From Secundilactobacillus silagei JCM 19001 (GTDB lineage Bacteria > Bacillota > Bacilli > Lactobacillales > Lactobacillaceae): a DNA stretch of 64,000 nt. This document shows positions 44,343 through 58,118 of this stretch, piece after piece. Where the stretch lies: the NCBI RefSeq assembly GCF_002217945.1, contig NZ_BCMG01000001.1, positions 306,446 to 370,445 of the forward strand, given 5' to 3'. The notes beneath the pieces are model-generated. The model worked only from the letters and a program-made list of their open reading frames with translations, did not search any database and was not told where the DNA came from. Positions within the stretch are counted from its first letter, which is position 1; each line of letters begins with the position of its first letter. The position numbers and the translations under genes were made by a program.

Positions 44343-46079
44343 TTGATAGACAGGCGTTTATTTAAAATTCCGGGGATCATGCCTCGAATCGTGCTGATTG
44401 CGTTTTTGACCCTGATCCAAGCAGTGATGATCGTCATTCAGGCACGGGCGCTGGCGATTGCCGTAGTACAGTTGTGGCGCTTGAAACCGTTGACGACGAT
44501 CGTGACGCCGACCCTAGTTTTTGCCGTGAGCTTTTTGGCCCGTCATCTGCTGACGGTCGCCCAGAACCGGACGTTCTATCCGTTCGTTGAGAAAACTTCG
44601 GGTAAAATGCGCGAACGCTTGATGACAAAACTGTTTCGGTTGGGACCCAGTCTGGTTGAAAAAACTGGTACTGGTAACATGGTGACCATGGCGCTTGAAG
44701 GCATCGATAAGGTTCAGACCTACCTGATGCTGATCGTGATCAAAATTATGGATATGGGGATCACGCCGTGGGTCATTTTGTTCTACATTGCGTTGATGCA
44801 ATGGAAAGAAGCCGTTTTTTTGCTGCTGATCTATCCCGTTATTATTTTATTTATGATCATTCTCGGCTTGGCAGCGAAGAGTAAGGCCGACCGGCAGTAT
44901 GCTGGCTATCAGCGGTTATCAAACAACTTTGTGGATACTTTGAGGGGACTGGGAACGCTAAAACAACTCGGCTTATCCAAACGGTATGCCAATAACGTTT
45001 ATTCCGTGAGCGAAGATTACCGGAAGGAAACCATGGCTACGCTGCGAATTGCCATGACGTCGACCTTTGCACTGGACTTCTTTACCACGCTTTCAGTGGC
45101 TGTTGTGGCGGTTTTCCTGGGTTTTGACCTGCTGGCCGGCAAAATTATGTTGTTGCCAGCACTCACGATTTTAACGTTAGCACCGGACTATTTTCTGCCA
45201 GTGCGGAACTTTGCCAATGATTATCACGCGACGCTAAACGGTAAAAACGCGCTGAAGGCTGTTTTGGACGTCTTAGAAACGCCGGAAACGAAGCAGCGGA
45301 AGGCGTTAAAACAACTGGTATGGCACGCTGATTCGGTCGTTAAATTTGATGATGTGTCCTTCACGTATGAAGACGTGAAGACGCCAACGCTGACCCACGT
45401 TTCGTTTGCCATTCACGGCTTCCAAAAAGTGGGCATTATTGGCGCCTCTGGTTCCGGAAAATCAACGTTGATCAATCTGCTCGGTGGTTTTTTAACACCA
45501 GACGAAACCGGCCATATTAGTTTAAATGGCCAGCAGCTGCCGCATTTGAGCCAGGAAGTTTGGCAGCGTAACAGTCTTTATATTCCCCAATCACCGTATC
45601 TGTTTCACGCCACGCTGCGGGAAAACGTCAGCTTTTATCAACCCAATGCCGATGAAGCCGCGGTTAAAGCGGCTTGTGACAAGGCCGGACTGACCGACTG
45701 GATCGCCGAATTACCGCAGGGGCTGGCCACCATGATTGGTGAAGGTTCCCGGGGTGTTAGTGGGGGACAAGCGCAACGAATTGCCTTAGCACGGGCCTTT
45801 TTGGATGATAGCCGGAAGATACTGCTCTTTGACGAGCCCACCGCTCATTTAGATATCGAAACGGAAGCGGCTTTAAAGCAGGACATGCTGCCATTAATGG
45901 CTGATCGGTTAGTCTTCTTCGCCACTCATCGTTTGCATTGGATCAATCAGATGGATTATGTATTGGTGATGGATCACGGTCAGTTAGTTGAGCAGGGCAC
46001 GCCGGCTGAACTAGCCAGTCACGATGGACCGTATACGAGGTTACGCGCGGAAATGGGGGGATTACATGCACTCAATTAG
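44343..46079 (+). CDS. cydC: ABC exporter subunit CydC (cytochrome bd assembly)
   Basis: Half of the heterodimeric CydCD transporter needed for bd oxidase assembly (thiol or haem related). The 578 residues consist of six membrane helices, then an ATPase domain with Walker A GASGSGKST, signature VSGGQAQR and Walker B ILLFDEPTAHLD. TTG 44343 is preferred because GGGAGGAG (44331-44338) lies just before it; an in-frame TTG at 44316 has none. It overlaps cydD by 14 bases. The C/D naming follows gene order. Confidence 0.93.
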   Translation: MIDRRLFKIPGIMPRIVLIAFLTLIQAVMIVIQARALAIAVVQLWRLKPLTTIVTPTLVFAVSFLARHLLTVAQNRTFYPFVEKTSGKMRERLMTKLFRLGPSLVEKTGTGNMVTMALEGIDKVQTYLMLIVIKIMDMGITPWVILFYIALMQWKEAVFLLLIYPVIILFMIILGLAAKSKADRQYAGYQRLSNNFVDTLRGLGTLKQLGLSKRYANNVYSVSEDYRKETMATLRIAMTSTFALDFFTTLSVAVVAVFLGFDLLAGKIMLLPALTILTLAPDYFLPVRNFANDYHATLNGKNALKAVLDVLETPETKQRKALKQLVWHADSVVKFDDVSFTYEDVKTPTLTHVSFAIHGFQKVGIIGASGSGKSTLINLLGGFLTPDETGHISLNGQQLPHLSQEVWQRNSLYIPQSPYLFHATLRENVSFYQPNADEAAVKAACDKAGLTDWIAELPQGLATMIGEGSRGVSGGQAQRIALARAFLDDSRKILLFDEPTAHLDIETEAALKQDMLPLMADRLVFFATHRLHWINQMDYVLVMDHGQLVEQGTPAELASHDGPYTRLRAEMGGLHALN

Positions 46080-47811
46080 GCAGACATTTGCGCACGATAC
46101 CTGGGTCATGCCCTATTTACGTAAATATAAATGGCTATTAATGCTGGTATTGCTGCTTGGTACGCTGACGTTTCTTTCCGCGGCAGCACTGATGTTTAAC
46201 TCTGGTTATTTGATCAGTGAGGCCGCCCGCAGACCGGATTCGATTATTTATATTTACGTGCCCGTAGTGTTAGCACGGGCGTTCGGGATTGCCCGGCCAG
46301 TTTTTCGCTACTCGGAACGGCTGACGTCGCATAACTGGGTGCTGCGGATCGTTTCTGATTTTCGTAAGAAGCTGTATCAGGCCGTGGAAGTGAAGGCTTC
46401 CGCTATTAAGCAGGCCCACCAGACCGGCGACATTCTAAGCATCTTAGCCAATGACATTGACCACATTGAAAATCTGTACCTGCGAACCGTTTTTCCAATC
46501 GTGATCGGCTGGCTGCTGTACTTATTTATCATTATTGGTATCGGCATTTTTAGCTGGCCGACCGCTTTATTGATGGCGCTTTTGTTAGGGGTGATCGTGC
46601 TCGTTATGCCATTGTTGTCCGTGGCCGTCAATGGTGCGCGGGAGTTTAAGCAAAAACAGATTCAGTCTCAGTTTTATACTAATTTGACCGATGAAGTCTT
46701 GGGGCTGACCGACTGGGTGATCTCCGGTCGCTATGCTGATTTTATGGCGCTGCAAAAGAAGCCAATCAATCGAATCGCCACGCTGCGTCGACAGGACCAT
46801 TACTTTCAGTGGTGGCGCGGCTTCGCGGTTCAAGGCTGTTTTTTACTGGCCGTCGTTACCCTTTTGGTCTGGTCCGGGACCGCGTTTACGGCAACAAAGG
46901 GCATGGCCAACTGGGTGGCAGCTTTCGCATTGGCACTGTTTCCGATTATTGAACCGTTTCTAGAAATCAGTCAGGGTGCCAGTGAATGGCCGGTTTATCA
47001 GCAGTCAATCGAACGGGTCAACGCGCTCTCCAATGATCAACCTAAAAAAGTGCCTCAATCGGCATTAAAGGGACCAGTGACTGAGATCAACGTTGATCAC
47101 GTGACGTTTAGCTACCCGGATGACGACCGATTGATTCTAAAAAACGTTTCGTTAAAAATTAAGCAGGGGGAAAAGATTGCACTACTGGGACCGAGTGGTG
47201 CGGGGAAAAGTACGCTGTTAAAATTATTGCTGGGCGATCAAACGCCGACCAAGGGGACCGTCACCATTAACGGCACGCCAATCAACGAACTGCAGCAAAA
47301 ACGCGCACAACTCTTTGGTGTGCTGGATCAGCAGCCCTACTTATTTAATACAACGGTGATGAATAACGTCCGACTGGGAAACTTGCAGGCGACTGATGAA
47401 CAGGTAAAGACAGCCATTGAAGCGGTTGAACTTAAACCGCTGATCGACTCATTACCGGATGGTTATGAGACGGAAGTTCAGGAGTCGGGGACGCGTTTTT
47501 CTGGTGGCGAACGGCAACGGCTATCGCTGGCGCGGATTTTACTGCAGGATGCACCGATCATTATCCTGGATGAACCCACCGTCAGTCTGGATCCAATTAC
47601 TGAGCGTCACTTGCTGGATACGGTGTTTAAAGTCTTGCACGACAAGACGATTATTTGGGTCACTCACCACTTGGCTGGTGTCGACCACGTGGATCAAGTG
47701 CGTTTTCTGGAAAATGGCGTTTTTGATCTGCAGGGTACGCCACAGGCCTTGTATCGTGATGAACCACGGTTTCGTAAACTATACGCGTTAGACGCCGGTC
47801 GAAACGATTAA
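46066..47811 (+). CDS. cydD: ABC exporter subunit CydD (cytochrome bd assembly)
   Basis: The partner of CydC. The 581 residues have membrane helices in the first 320 and an ATPase domain with Walker A GPSGAGKST, signature FSGGERQR and Walker B IIILDEPTVSLD. ATG 46066 has GGGGGG about 5 bases upstream; the frame is open farther inside cydC but without a ribosome binding site. It is the last gene of the operon, followed by a strong terminator. Confidence 0.94.
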   Translation: MHSIRQTFAHDTWVMPYLRKYKWLLMLVLLLGTLTFLSAAALMFNSGYLISEAARRPDSIIYIYVPVVLARAFGIARPVFRYSERLTSHNWVLRIVSDFRKKLYQAVEVKASAIKQAHQTGDILSILANDIDHIENLYLRTVFPIVIGWLLYLFIIIGIGIFSWPTALLMALLLGVIVLVMPLLSVAVNGAREFKQKQIQSQFYTNLTDEVLGLTDWVISGRYADFMALQKKPINRIATLRRQDHYFQWWRGFAVQGCFLLAVVTLLVWSGTAFTATKGMANWVAAFALALFPIIEPFLEISQGASEWPVYQQSIERVNALSNDQPKKVPQSALKGPVTEINVDHVTFSYPDDDRLILKNVSLKIKQGEKIALLGPSGAGKSTLLKLLLGDQTPTKGTVTINGTPINELQQKRAQLFGVLDQQPYLFNTTVMNNVRLGNLQATDEQVKTAIEAVELKPLIDSLPDGYETEVQESGTRFSGGERQRLSLARILLQDAPIIILDEPTVSLDPITERHLLDTVFKVLHDKTIIWVTHHLAGVDHVDQVRFLENGVFDLQGTPQALYRDEPRFRKLYALDAGRND

Positions 47812-47816
47812 TTAAT

Positions 47817-47862
47817 AAAGCCCATTAGTCATTTCTCAAACGAAAAATGACTAATGGGCTTT
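47817..47862. terminator. Bidirectional terminator after cydD
   Basis: A perfect 18-bp stem (47817-47834 with 47845-47862) between the converging cydD and prenyl synthase genes. Confidence 0.85.
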
Positions 47863-47874
47863 GATATGTGGTCG

Positions 47875-48807
47875 TTAAGCTTGGAATAACATCCTGATGA
47901 ATTGACGCAGATCATTTTGAGCTGTACCAGCAGGTAGCTCGTTGAGTAAATGATTGATATGGTCAGTGAGGTTGTTCAACTGTGATTGTGCTGCTTTTCG
48001 GTCGAGTTGTCTTTGAATGAGCTGAACGTCATTGAGCGTTAATTGCTGCCGCTTTTTAAGAACTTGCTGTATTGCTGGTCGTTTTAAAATTAAAATGAGG
48101 GGTAACGGGTATTGTCCCTTCTGCAAACTGATCAAGAGGGGCTTAGGCTGACCAAAAGCCAGTGCAATATCTTGGTGTACTTGATAAGCCGTGCCGATAC
48201 TGGCACCGATTTTGGCACTGAGGTCGATCAATTCAGGCGTTGCGCCAGCTAGTTTAGCCCCCTGTTCAGCACTAAACCGAAAAGCTTCACCCGTTTTCTG
48301 GTTGATTTCGGTAAAGTAGGCAGGAACGGTCTCCGTTAAATCAAACTGATGCTGTAACTGCGTTAAATGACCGGCTAAGATCCGCTGCATCGCGTTTAGA
48401 TCGTCTGGTAAGTCTGCTGCGGATGGCTGAGTCTTTAATAGTTCAGCAAAGTAGCGGGTCAATAAATAGTCACCGGCATAAATGGCATTGCGCTGGCGGT
48501 TGGCTTGTCCCAGATGGGGGCCCTTTAGCCGATCGTCTGAGACTTGATCATGGCATTGGACCGCTAAGTGCAGCAGTTCTTGAGCACTGGCACCAGCGAG
48601 TAGCCGAGCCTCATCAGGGGTTGAACCCAAGCTTGAAAAGAGGTAGAAAACCCCAGGCCGAAGAAACTTGCCACCCGACTGCAGAAGTTTTAATATGCTA
48701 ATATGTACGGGTTGATTAGGCAGGTCAACCGTTTTCAGCAGGTCATCTTGGAGCTGCTGAAGCTGTTTTTGAACCTGCGGTAATGCTGCCCAAAAGGTTA
48801 AATTCAT
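47875..48807 (-). CDS. Polyprenyl synthetase-like protein for quinone side chains
   Basis: The 310 residues have the trans-prenyltransferase fold: GGKFLRPG, HLAVQCHDQVSDD, IYAGDYLL, TGEAFRFSAEQGA and KGQYPLPL. The first Asp-rich motif reads HDQVSD instead of HDDxxD and the second reads HQDIAL instead of DDxxD, so both metal sites are changed. Position beside menA and cyd suggests the long-chain prenyl diphosphate synthase of demethylmenaquinone (DmkB/IspB type). AAGGAG lies 7 bases before the ATG. Reduced or altered activity is possible. Confidence 0.82.
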   Translation of the reverse strand: MNLTFWAALPQVQKQLQQLQDDLLKTVDLPNQPVHISILKLLQSGGKFLRPGVFYLFSSLGSTPDEARLLAGASAQELLHLAVQCHDQVSDDRLKGPHLGQANRQRNAIYAGDYLLTRYFAELLKTQPSAADLPDDLNAMQRILAGHLTQLQHQFDLTETVPAYFTEINQKTGEAFRFSAEQGAKLAGATPELIDLSAKIGASIGTAYQVHQDIALAFGQPKPLLISLQKGQYPLPLILILKRPAIQQVLKKRQQLTLNDVQLIQRQLDRKAAQSQLNNLTDHINHLLNELPAGTAQNDLRQFIRMLFQA

Positions 48808-48836
48808 TTGGCTGCTCCTTTACAAGATTTACGTTT

Positions 48837-48865
48837 AAGATACAAAGCTCACGTCACATTGTCAA
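48837..48865 (-). promoter_or_regulatory. Promoter of the prenyl synthetase gene
   Basis: On the minus strand a perfect TTGACA (48865-48860), 17 bases, TATCTT (48842-48837). It lies in the 92-base gap shared with the divergent menA gene. Confidence 0.7.
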
Positions 48866-48899
48866 TTTTGGTGTCCTTATTTCTGGAGGTTTAGGTGAT

Positions 48900-49811
48900 A
48901 TGTCTGTAAATGTTTTTTTGGAACTCGTTGAGGCAAAAGCAAAAATTGCCTCAGTTTGGCCATTTTTCATGGGCCTCTTCTTTTCATACTACGTTTTTGG
49001 CCAAGTGAACTGGCCGTTAGCCATTACTTTCTTTGTGGCCATGCTATTATTCAATATGGCTGTGGACGCCCACGATAATTACTCAGATTACCGTGGTGCC
49101 ACCAAGGAAGCCGCTGAATGGAAGCAAAAGACCAACATTATTGGTGTCCACCATTTATCGGTTAAACTGATCCGTAACCTCATCATTGTGATGGCCGGCA
49201 GTGCTGCTATTTTGGGTATTTTGCTGGTCATTGAAACCAGCTGGCCGTTACTGATCATGGGGCTATTTTGCTTTCTGGTCGGGTATTTTTACTCAGCTGG
49301 ACCACGGCCAATTTCGACCACGCCCTTTGGGGAGGCTTTCTCTGGTCTGACCATGGGGTTTGTGATCACGCTGATCTCAGTTTATATCAATACGTTTCCG
49401 GTTGAGCCTTTGACTTGGCCCCTCTTTTTTAAAGTACTGCTGACCTCTGGTATTGCCGTTTTTGCAATTGGTAATATCATGCTGGCGAATAACCTGTGCG
49501 ATGCCGATGAAGATAAGACCCTTAACCGGAAAACAATCGTGTTTTATTTTGGTAAGCCAGTTATGCTACGGGTGTTCGTTTTTGATATCGTTGCCGGTTA
49601 CCTCTGTTTGATCGTGAGCGTAGCGCTGGGCTATTTACCAGTGATGAGTCTGTTAGTGCTCTTGAGTATTCCCATCATTTATCGTAATACCAAAGTCTTT
49701 ATGACAAAACAGGTTAAAAAAGAAACCTTTAAATACGCGGTACAAAATTCCTTGGTCATGGCATTATTCTGTATTATTTGGATCGGTCTAGGAACTATTT
49801 TAGGCTGGTAA
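48900..49811 (+). CDS. menA: MenA/UbiA-type prenyltransferase (DHNA polyprenyltransferase)
   Basis: It probably attaches a polyprenyl chain to 1,4-dihydroxy-2-naphthoate to make demethylmenaquinone. The 303 residues have about eight hydrophobic segments and the two Asp-rich motifs, NMAVDAHDNYSDYRG and DADEDKTLNR. ATG 48900 with GGAGGT 9 bases upstream is the start; the frame is open upstream into the divergent gene. No naphthoate synthesis (men) genes are present, so DHNA may be scavenged. Confidence 0.9.
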   Translation: MSVNVFLELVEAKAKIASVWPFFMGLFFSYYVFGQVNWPLAITFFVAMLLFNMAVDAHDNYSDYRGATKEAAEWKQKTNIIGVHHLSVKLIRNLIIVMAGSAAILGILLVIETSWPLLIMGLFCFLVGYFYSAGPRPISTTPFGEAFSGLTMGFVITLISVYINTFPVEPLTWPLFFKVLLTSGIAVFAIGNIMLANNLCDADEDKTLNRKTIVFYFGKPVMLRVFVFDIVAGYLCLIVSVALGYLPVMSLLVLLSIPIIYRNTKVFMTKQVKKETFKYAVQNSLVMALFCIIWIGLGTILGW

Positions 49812-49824
49812 AGGTGTTTTCAGA

Positions 49825-49854
49825 TTGGCAAAACCATGGTTTATCGGGTACACT
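49825..49854 (+). promoter_or_regulatory. Promoter of xpt
   Basis: TTGGCA (49825-49830), 18 bases, TACACT (49849-49854). Only about 45 bases remain to the ATG, too short for a purine riboswitch. Confidence 0.6.
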
Positions 49855-49905
49855 AATCATAAGTCTTAATCGGATTACTGGACATAATTTAGGAGGAAGT
49901 TATCG

Positions 49906-50490
49906 ATGAAGTTACTTGAAGATCGAATTAAACGCGACGGCACCGTTTTACCTGGTGATGTTTTGAAAGTGGATAACTTTTTGAATCATCAAGTTGATCC
50001 CCAATTAATGTACGAAATGGGCGGGGAATTTAAACGCCTGTTTGAAAATGAAGGGGTCACTCGGATATTGACCGTTGAATCATCTGGGATTGCCCCAGCG
50101 CTAATGGCAGGGCTCAAAATGAACGTACCGGTAGTTTTTGCCCGGAAGCACCGTTCACTGACGTTAACCGATAATTTATACACGGCGCGGGTCTATTCGT
50201 ATACCAAGCAGGTCAATAACGATATCAGCATTGATAAGCGGTTTATTGACCCGGATGATAAGATTTTGATCATCGATGACTTTTTAGCTAACGGCCAAGC
50301 GGTGGAAGGCATGTTAGAAATTTGTAAAGCCGCTCACGTTGATGTTGTTGGTGTCGGTGTCGTGATCGAAAAGCGGTTCCAGAAGGGCCACCAGCTGGTC
50401 TTGGACGCCGGGATTCATTTGGAAGCACTGGCAAGCATCGCATCACTAGCTAACAACCAGGTCACTTTTGCCAGCAACACCGATAAATAG
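49906..50490 (+). CDS. xpt: Xanthine phosphoribosyltransferase
   Basis: It salvages xanthine to XMP with PRPP. The 194 residues begin [22 protein letters not shown] and have the PRPP loop [20 protein letters not shown] precedes the ATG. No purine permease follows, unlike the xpt-pbuX operons of many Firmicutes. Confidence 0.95.
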   Translation: MKLLEDRIKRDGTVLPGDVLKVDNFLNHQVDPQLMYEMGGEFKRLFENEGVTRILTVESSGIAPALMAGLKMNVPVVFARKHRSLTLTDNLYTARVYSYTKQVNNDISIDKRFIDPDDKILIIDDFLANGQAVEGMLEICKAAHVDVVGVGVVIEKRFQKGHQLVLDAGIHLEALASIASLANNQVTFASNTDK

Positions 50491-50547
50491 TTTAAATTAT
50501 TTTATTCTCTAGTCGACTGATGGTACCGTTTGATTGGAGGCGAGACC

Positions 50548-51075
50548 ATGGTATGGACACTGATCTTAATTTTTGTCATTAGTTTCGTATACATTACGTT
50601 GAACACTCTCCGATTTATGCTCACCATGAAGGGTTATCGCAATCTGGCCCCCATTTTAAGCGTGGTTGAAATTACGGTTTACGTCGTGGGATTAGCAATG
50701 GTTTTGAACCGGCTGGATAACGTGTTAAACATTATCGCTTACGCCTTAGGTTATGGTGTCGGCGTTCGGGTCGGTATTATTATTGAAGATAAGCTGGCAC
50801 TGGGCTACATTATGGCGACCGTTATTTTGCCAGACACTGATAGTGAGTTGCCCAAAACGCTTCGTTCCAGTGGCTTTGGGGTGACTCAAAGTAAAGCTCA
50901 AGGTCTTGAAGGCCAGCGTTTGGTGCTGGATATTCTTACCCCGCGTAATCAGGAACGGCGGCTGTATGCGATTGTGAACGATGCCGAACCCAAAGCCTTT
51001 ATCATCACCTACGAGCCAAAATATATTTCTGGCGGTTTCTGGGTCAAACGGGTGCGTCGCCGGTTTCGGCAGTAA
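50548..51075 (+). CDS. UPF0316 / DUF2179 membrane protein
   Basis: The 175 residues have three hydrophobic segments in the first 80, then a soluble DUF2179-like domain (LRSSGFGVTQSKAQGLEG ... AFIITYEPKYISGGFWVKR). The family has no settled function. ATG 50548 with GGAGG at 50536-50540 is the start. It may be cotranscribed with xpt. Confidence 0.85.
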   Translation: MVWTLILIFVISFVYITLNTLRFMLTMKGYRNLAPILSVVEITVYVVGLAMVLNRLDNVLNIIAYALGYGVGVRVGIIIEDKLALGYIMATVILPDTDSELPKTLRSSGFGVTQSKAQGLEGQRLVLDILTPRNQERRLYAIVNDAEPKAFIITYEPKYISGGFWVKRVRRRFRQ

Positions 51076-51186
51076 TGAGAACTAAATATATTTTAAAGAT
51101 TTAACAAATTACTAGTACAATTTGTAAGTAAAGCTATAATAAAAATAAAAGCTCATCTTTTATTGAGAAGAAGGTAGTGAACAAAT

Positions 51187-52344
51187 TTGGACAATCATGT
51201 TTTGTATCCAGGAGGCACCATTGGGGTAATTGGCGACAGTACAGACGGCCCCATGATCGTATCCGCAGCACGTCAAGCCGGCTTCAAAGTTGGTGCGTAC
51301 GGGCCTGATGAAACTAGCGAAATGCTGCAATTAGCTGATTTTAAGATCGTTGGTGAACTGTCGGACCATGACCGTTTAGTTGATTTTGCGGAACGGTGCG
51401 ATCTGGTCACTTATGATTCTCAACATCTTAGTCCGGATGTTCTATCCGTCATCGAAGGGTCGACGACGTTACCACAGGGCTCTGATTTTCAAATGATGAT
51501 GCAAGACCGGTTACTGGAACGGGCGTTTTACGAACAGCTCAACGTCAACATTCTCCCGTATGCGACGATCGTCAGCCTCGACGACGTTTACCAATCCATT
51601 AATTCGATTGGCTATCCCAGTGTACTTAAACCAATTCAAAAAGATCTGGTACACGGCCAGGAAATGACGATTCGGACGCAGACTGATATTGCGCAGGCCG
51701 CTGGTCTAATGGACTGGGGGACTTATATCCTAGAGTCGACCGTGGACTATTCACGGGAATTAACGGTAACGGTGACCCGGACGGCTTCAGGTGAAGCCAG
51801 TCTATTCCCACCAGTTGAAATCAAACGGCAAAACGGACAAATGACCTGGGCCTATCTGCCAGTGTCAATTGATCCGGACGTGCAGACTGAAATGGATCGA
51901 ATCTGTCACGAAATCGTGGCCAACGTGAAGTATGTTGGCGTGTTTGAAGTTGACTTCATGCTCAACGATAACGGTTCGCTCTACGTCAAACAGATCATTC
52001 CAACCTTTGGTGAGGCTGGGCGAATCTTTGACCGTGCCACAACTGTCAGTCAATTTGAACAGCATCTGCGGGCAATCGCCGGCATGCCGCTAAGCGATAT
52101 TCAAGTGGTGAAGCCAACCGTAATGGCGGCCTTTACGCACGATCAGGCGAATGCCATTCGGACCCAGTGGACTTTAAAACCCAACTGGCACTTTTCATTT
52201 TACCGTCAGGGACACCAAGATCTGGACAGCCAAAAACTAGCTGGTCACATTCTGGTTCAGGGCGATGACGTGAATAAGCTGCTGGAACAGCTAGAAGACA
52301 CTGAAATCTGGTCACAGGATTCAGCGGATTCAGAGAATAACTAA
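51187..52344 (+). CDS. PurK-like ATP-grasp protein with altered active site
   Basis: It resembles N5-carboxyaminoimidazole ribonucleotide synthase in order and length (385 residues): N-terminal Rossmann part (GTIGVIGDSTDGPMI), central ATP-grasp part (YPSVLKPIQKD) and C-terminal SQFEQHLRAIAGMPL. The PurK signature N-E-x-A-P-R-x-H-N-S-G-H is replaced by KQIIPTFGEAGR (about residues 268-279). It is not beside purE or other pur genes. The start is TTG; AGAAGG lies about 11 bases away. It may be a paralogue with another substrate. Confidence 0.8.
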   Translation: MDNHVLYPGGTIGVIGDSTDGPMIVSAARQAGFKVGAYGPDETSEMLQLADFKIVGELSDHDRLVDFAERCDLVTYDSQHLSPDVLSVIEGSTTLPQGSDFQMMMQDRLLERAFYEQLNVNILPYATIVSLDDVYQSINSIGYPSVLKPIQKDLVHGQEMTIRTQTDIAQAAGLMDWGTYILESTVDYSRELTVTVTRTASGEASLFPPVEIKRQNGQMTWAYLPVSIDPDVQTEMDRICHEIVANVKYVGVFEVDFMLNDNGSLYVKQIIPTFGEAGRIFDRATTVSQFEQHLRAIAGMPLSDIQVVKPTVMAAFTHDQANAIRTQWTLKPNWHFSFYRQGHQDLDSQKLAGHILVQGDDVNKLLEQLEDTEIWSQDSADSENN

Positions 52345-52350
52345 TAACGG

Positions 52351-52379
52351 GGTGCTCTCTTACAGGGTGCCTTTTTTAT
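52351..52379 (+). terminator. Terminator of the PurK-like gene
   Basis: GGTGCTCT (52351-52358) pairs with AGGGTGCC (52364-52371), with G-T pairs, around CTTAC, followed by T6. Confidence 0.7.
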
Positions 52380-52468
52380 TGCGAACAGACGTTTAAGATT
52401 TCCGATAAAAGTATTGCTTTATGAATCAAGATAGGCGACAATTTTACTAGTGATCTGATTAAAATACA

Positions 52469-52490
52469 CGCTGATGGAAAACCATCAGCG
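52469..52490 (+). other. Hairpin in the pcrA leader
   Basis: CGCTGATGG (52469-52477) and CCATCAGCG (52482-52490) form a perfect 9-bp stem with an AAAA loop and no T-run. It lies just after a candidate TAAAAT (52460-52465) and 37 bases before the GTG. Confidence 0.5.
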
Positions 52491-52526
52491 CGTTAGTTAT
52501 TGTACAAATAGGAGAGGAATAAAACC

Positions 52527-56838
<4,312 letters not shown>

Positions 56839-56839
<1 letters not shown>

Positions 56840-57984
56840 TGAAACGATTTAAAGCCATATTTGTGATGGCGATTTGTGGTCTGTTTTTAAGTGCCTGTGG
56901 TAATTTAGGCAGTTCCAGCGGTACCGGTTCTGGTGGCAACAGCAGTAACAAGGGAACCCAGCTTACTGGTCAAGCGTCTCAGGGAGATTACCAAAGTGTC
57001 ATTAAAAACGGCCGGTATGTCACCAGCAAGTCTCGTGGTGTCAACGTGTCTCAAAATGACAATCAATTTAACCTGAAGAGCTTTGAAAGCGGTCTGCTAA
57101 CCGTTTCTAAGAAGGTTTATTCACCAAGTAAGTACATTTTTGAAGAGGGCCAGTACTTAAATACCAGCACCGTTCAAAAATGGCTGGGTCGTAAATCAAA
57201 GTCTAATCCGGATGGTCTGAACCCGGTCAATAACAAAAAGACCGGTGCTACCACCCGTAATCCGATCTATCTGCAGCAGATGGAAGAACAGGATTTTATG
57301 AAGCAAGACGGTAAAAAGTTGACCCTATCAGGGGTGACCGTTGGACTGGGCTTAAATTCCGTTGATTACTACGAAAAGAAAAACTTCGGTTCAACTTATG
57401 AGACCCATATCAGCAAGGCGGAAGCTAACCGTGAAGGCCGTCAAATTGCTAACCAGGTTTTGACACGTCTGCGCAAAAAGGCAGCCTTGAAAAACGTGCC
57501 GATCACGATTGCACTTTACAGACAGGCACCTAACGATAGTTTAGTCGGTGGTAATTTCTTCTCCTATTCAACCAATAAGGGGACTGCGACAAAGATTAAT
57601 TCGTGGAAGGCCATCAGTGAAAAGAACTACGTCTACCCAACGGCCAGTTCTAAGTCGAATGCTGGTAATTCCAACGATGAAAATGCCTTTGAAAACTTTA
57701 AGAACCAGATTCAAAATTACTTCCCTAATTTAAGTGGGGTTACTGCTCAGGCGCATTATACGAACAAACAGCTGACGGGGATGAACGTCAGCATCACGAC
57801 GCAATTTTACAGTGAAACAGAGATCATCAGCTTTACGCAGTATTTACAGCAGGCCGCGCAAAAGTACCTTCCTTCTAATGCACCAATTGACATTACGGTC
57901 AGTTCAACTGAAGGGGTTCAAAGTTTCTTAAGCCGTGATAATGGTGCCAAGAAGTTTACGTCGCACGTCTTTAACAGTTATTAA
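56839..57984 (+). CDS. camS: CamS-family lipoprotein
   Basis: The 381 residues begin with a lipoprotein signal, lipobox LSAC (Cys20), then a Ser/Gly/Asn linker and a CamS domain. In enterococci the signal peptide of CamS is processed to a sex pheromone; here only the family position is certain. The start overlaps the ligA stop (TAATG). The pcrA-ligA-camS order is widespread in lactobacilli. A terminator follows. Confidence 0.92.
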
Positions 57985-58004
57985 TTAATAGAATTGTCTT
58001 GATT

Positions 58005-58046
58005 CAAAATAGCACTGGTTCCGTTCCAGAAACCAGTGCTATTTTG
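58005..58046 (+). terminator. Terminator of pcrA-ligA-camS
   Basis: CAAAATAGCACTGGTT pairs perfectly with AACCAGTGCTATTTTG around a 10-base loop. A TATAAT (58050-58055) directly after it may belong to the gatCAB promoter. Confidence 0.8.
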
Positions 58047-58118
58047 GGCTATAATGTGGTAGTATATTTGATGTGTAGCGTAATTTTACGCAGAATACTT
58101 GTGAAAGAGGGAAACTTG

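Noticed and set aside
49812..49905. Purine riboswitch before xpt
   Set aside because: A promoter leaves only about 45 bases of leader, too short for the aptamer, and no conserved core is seen.
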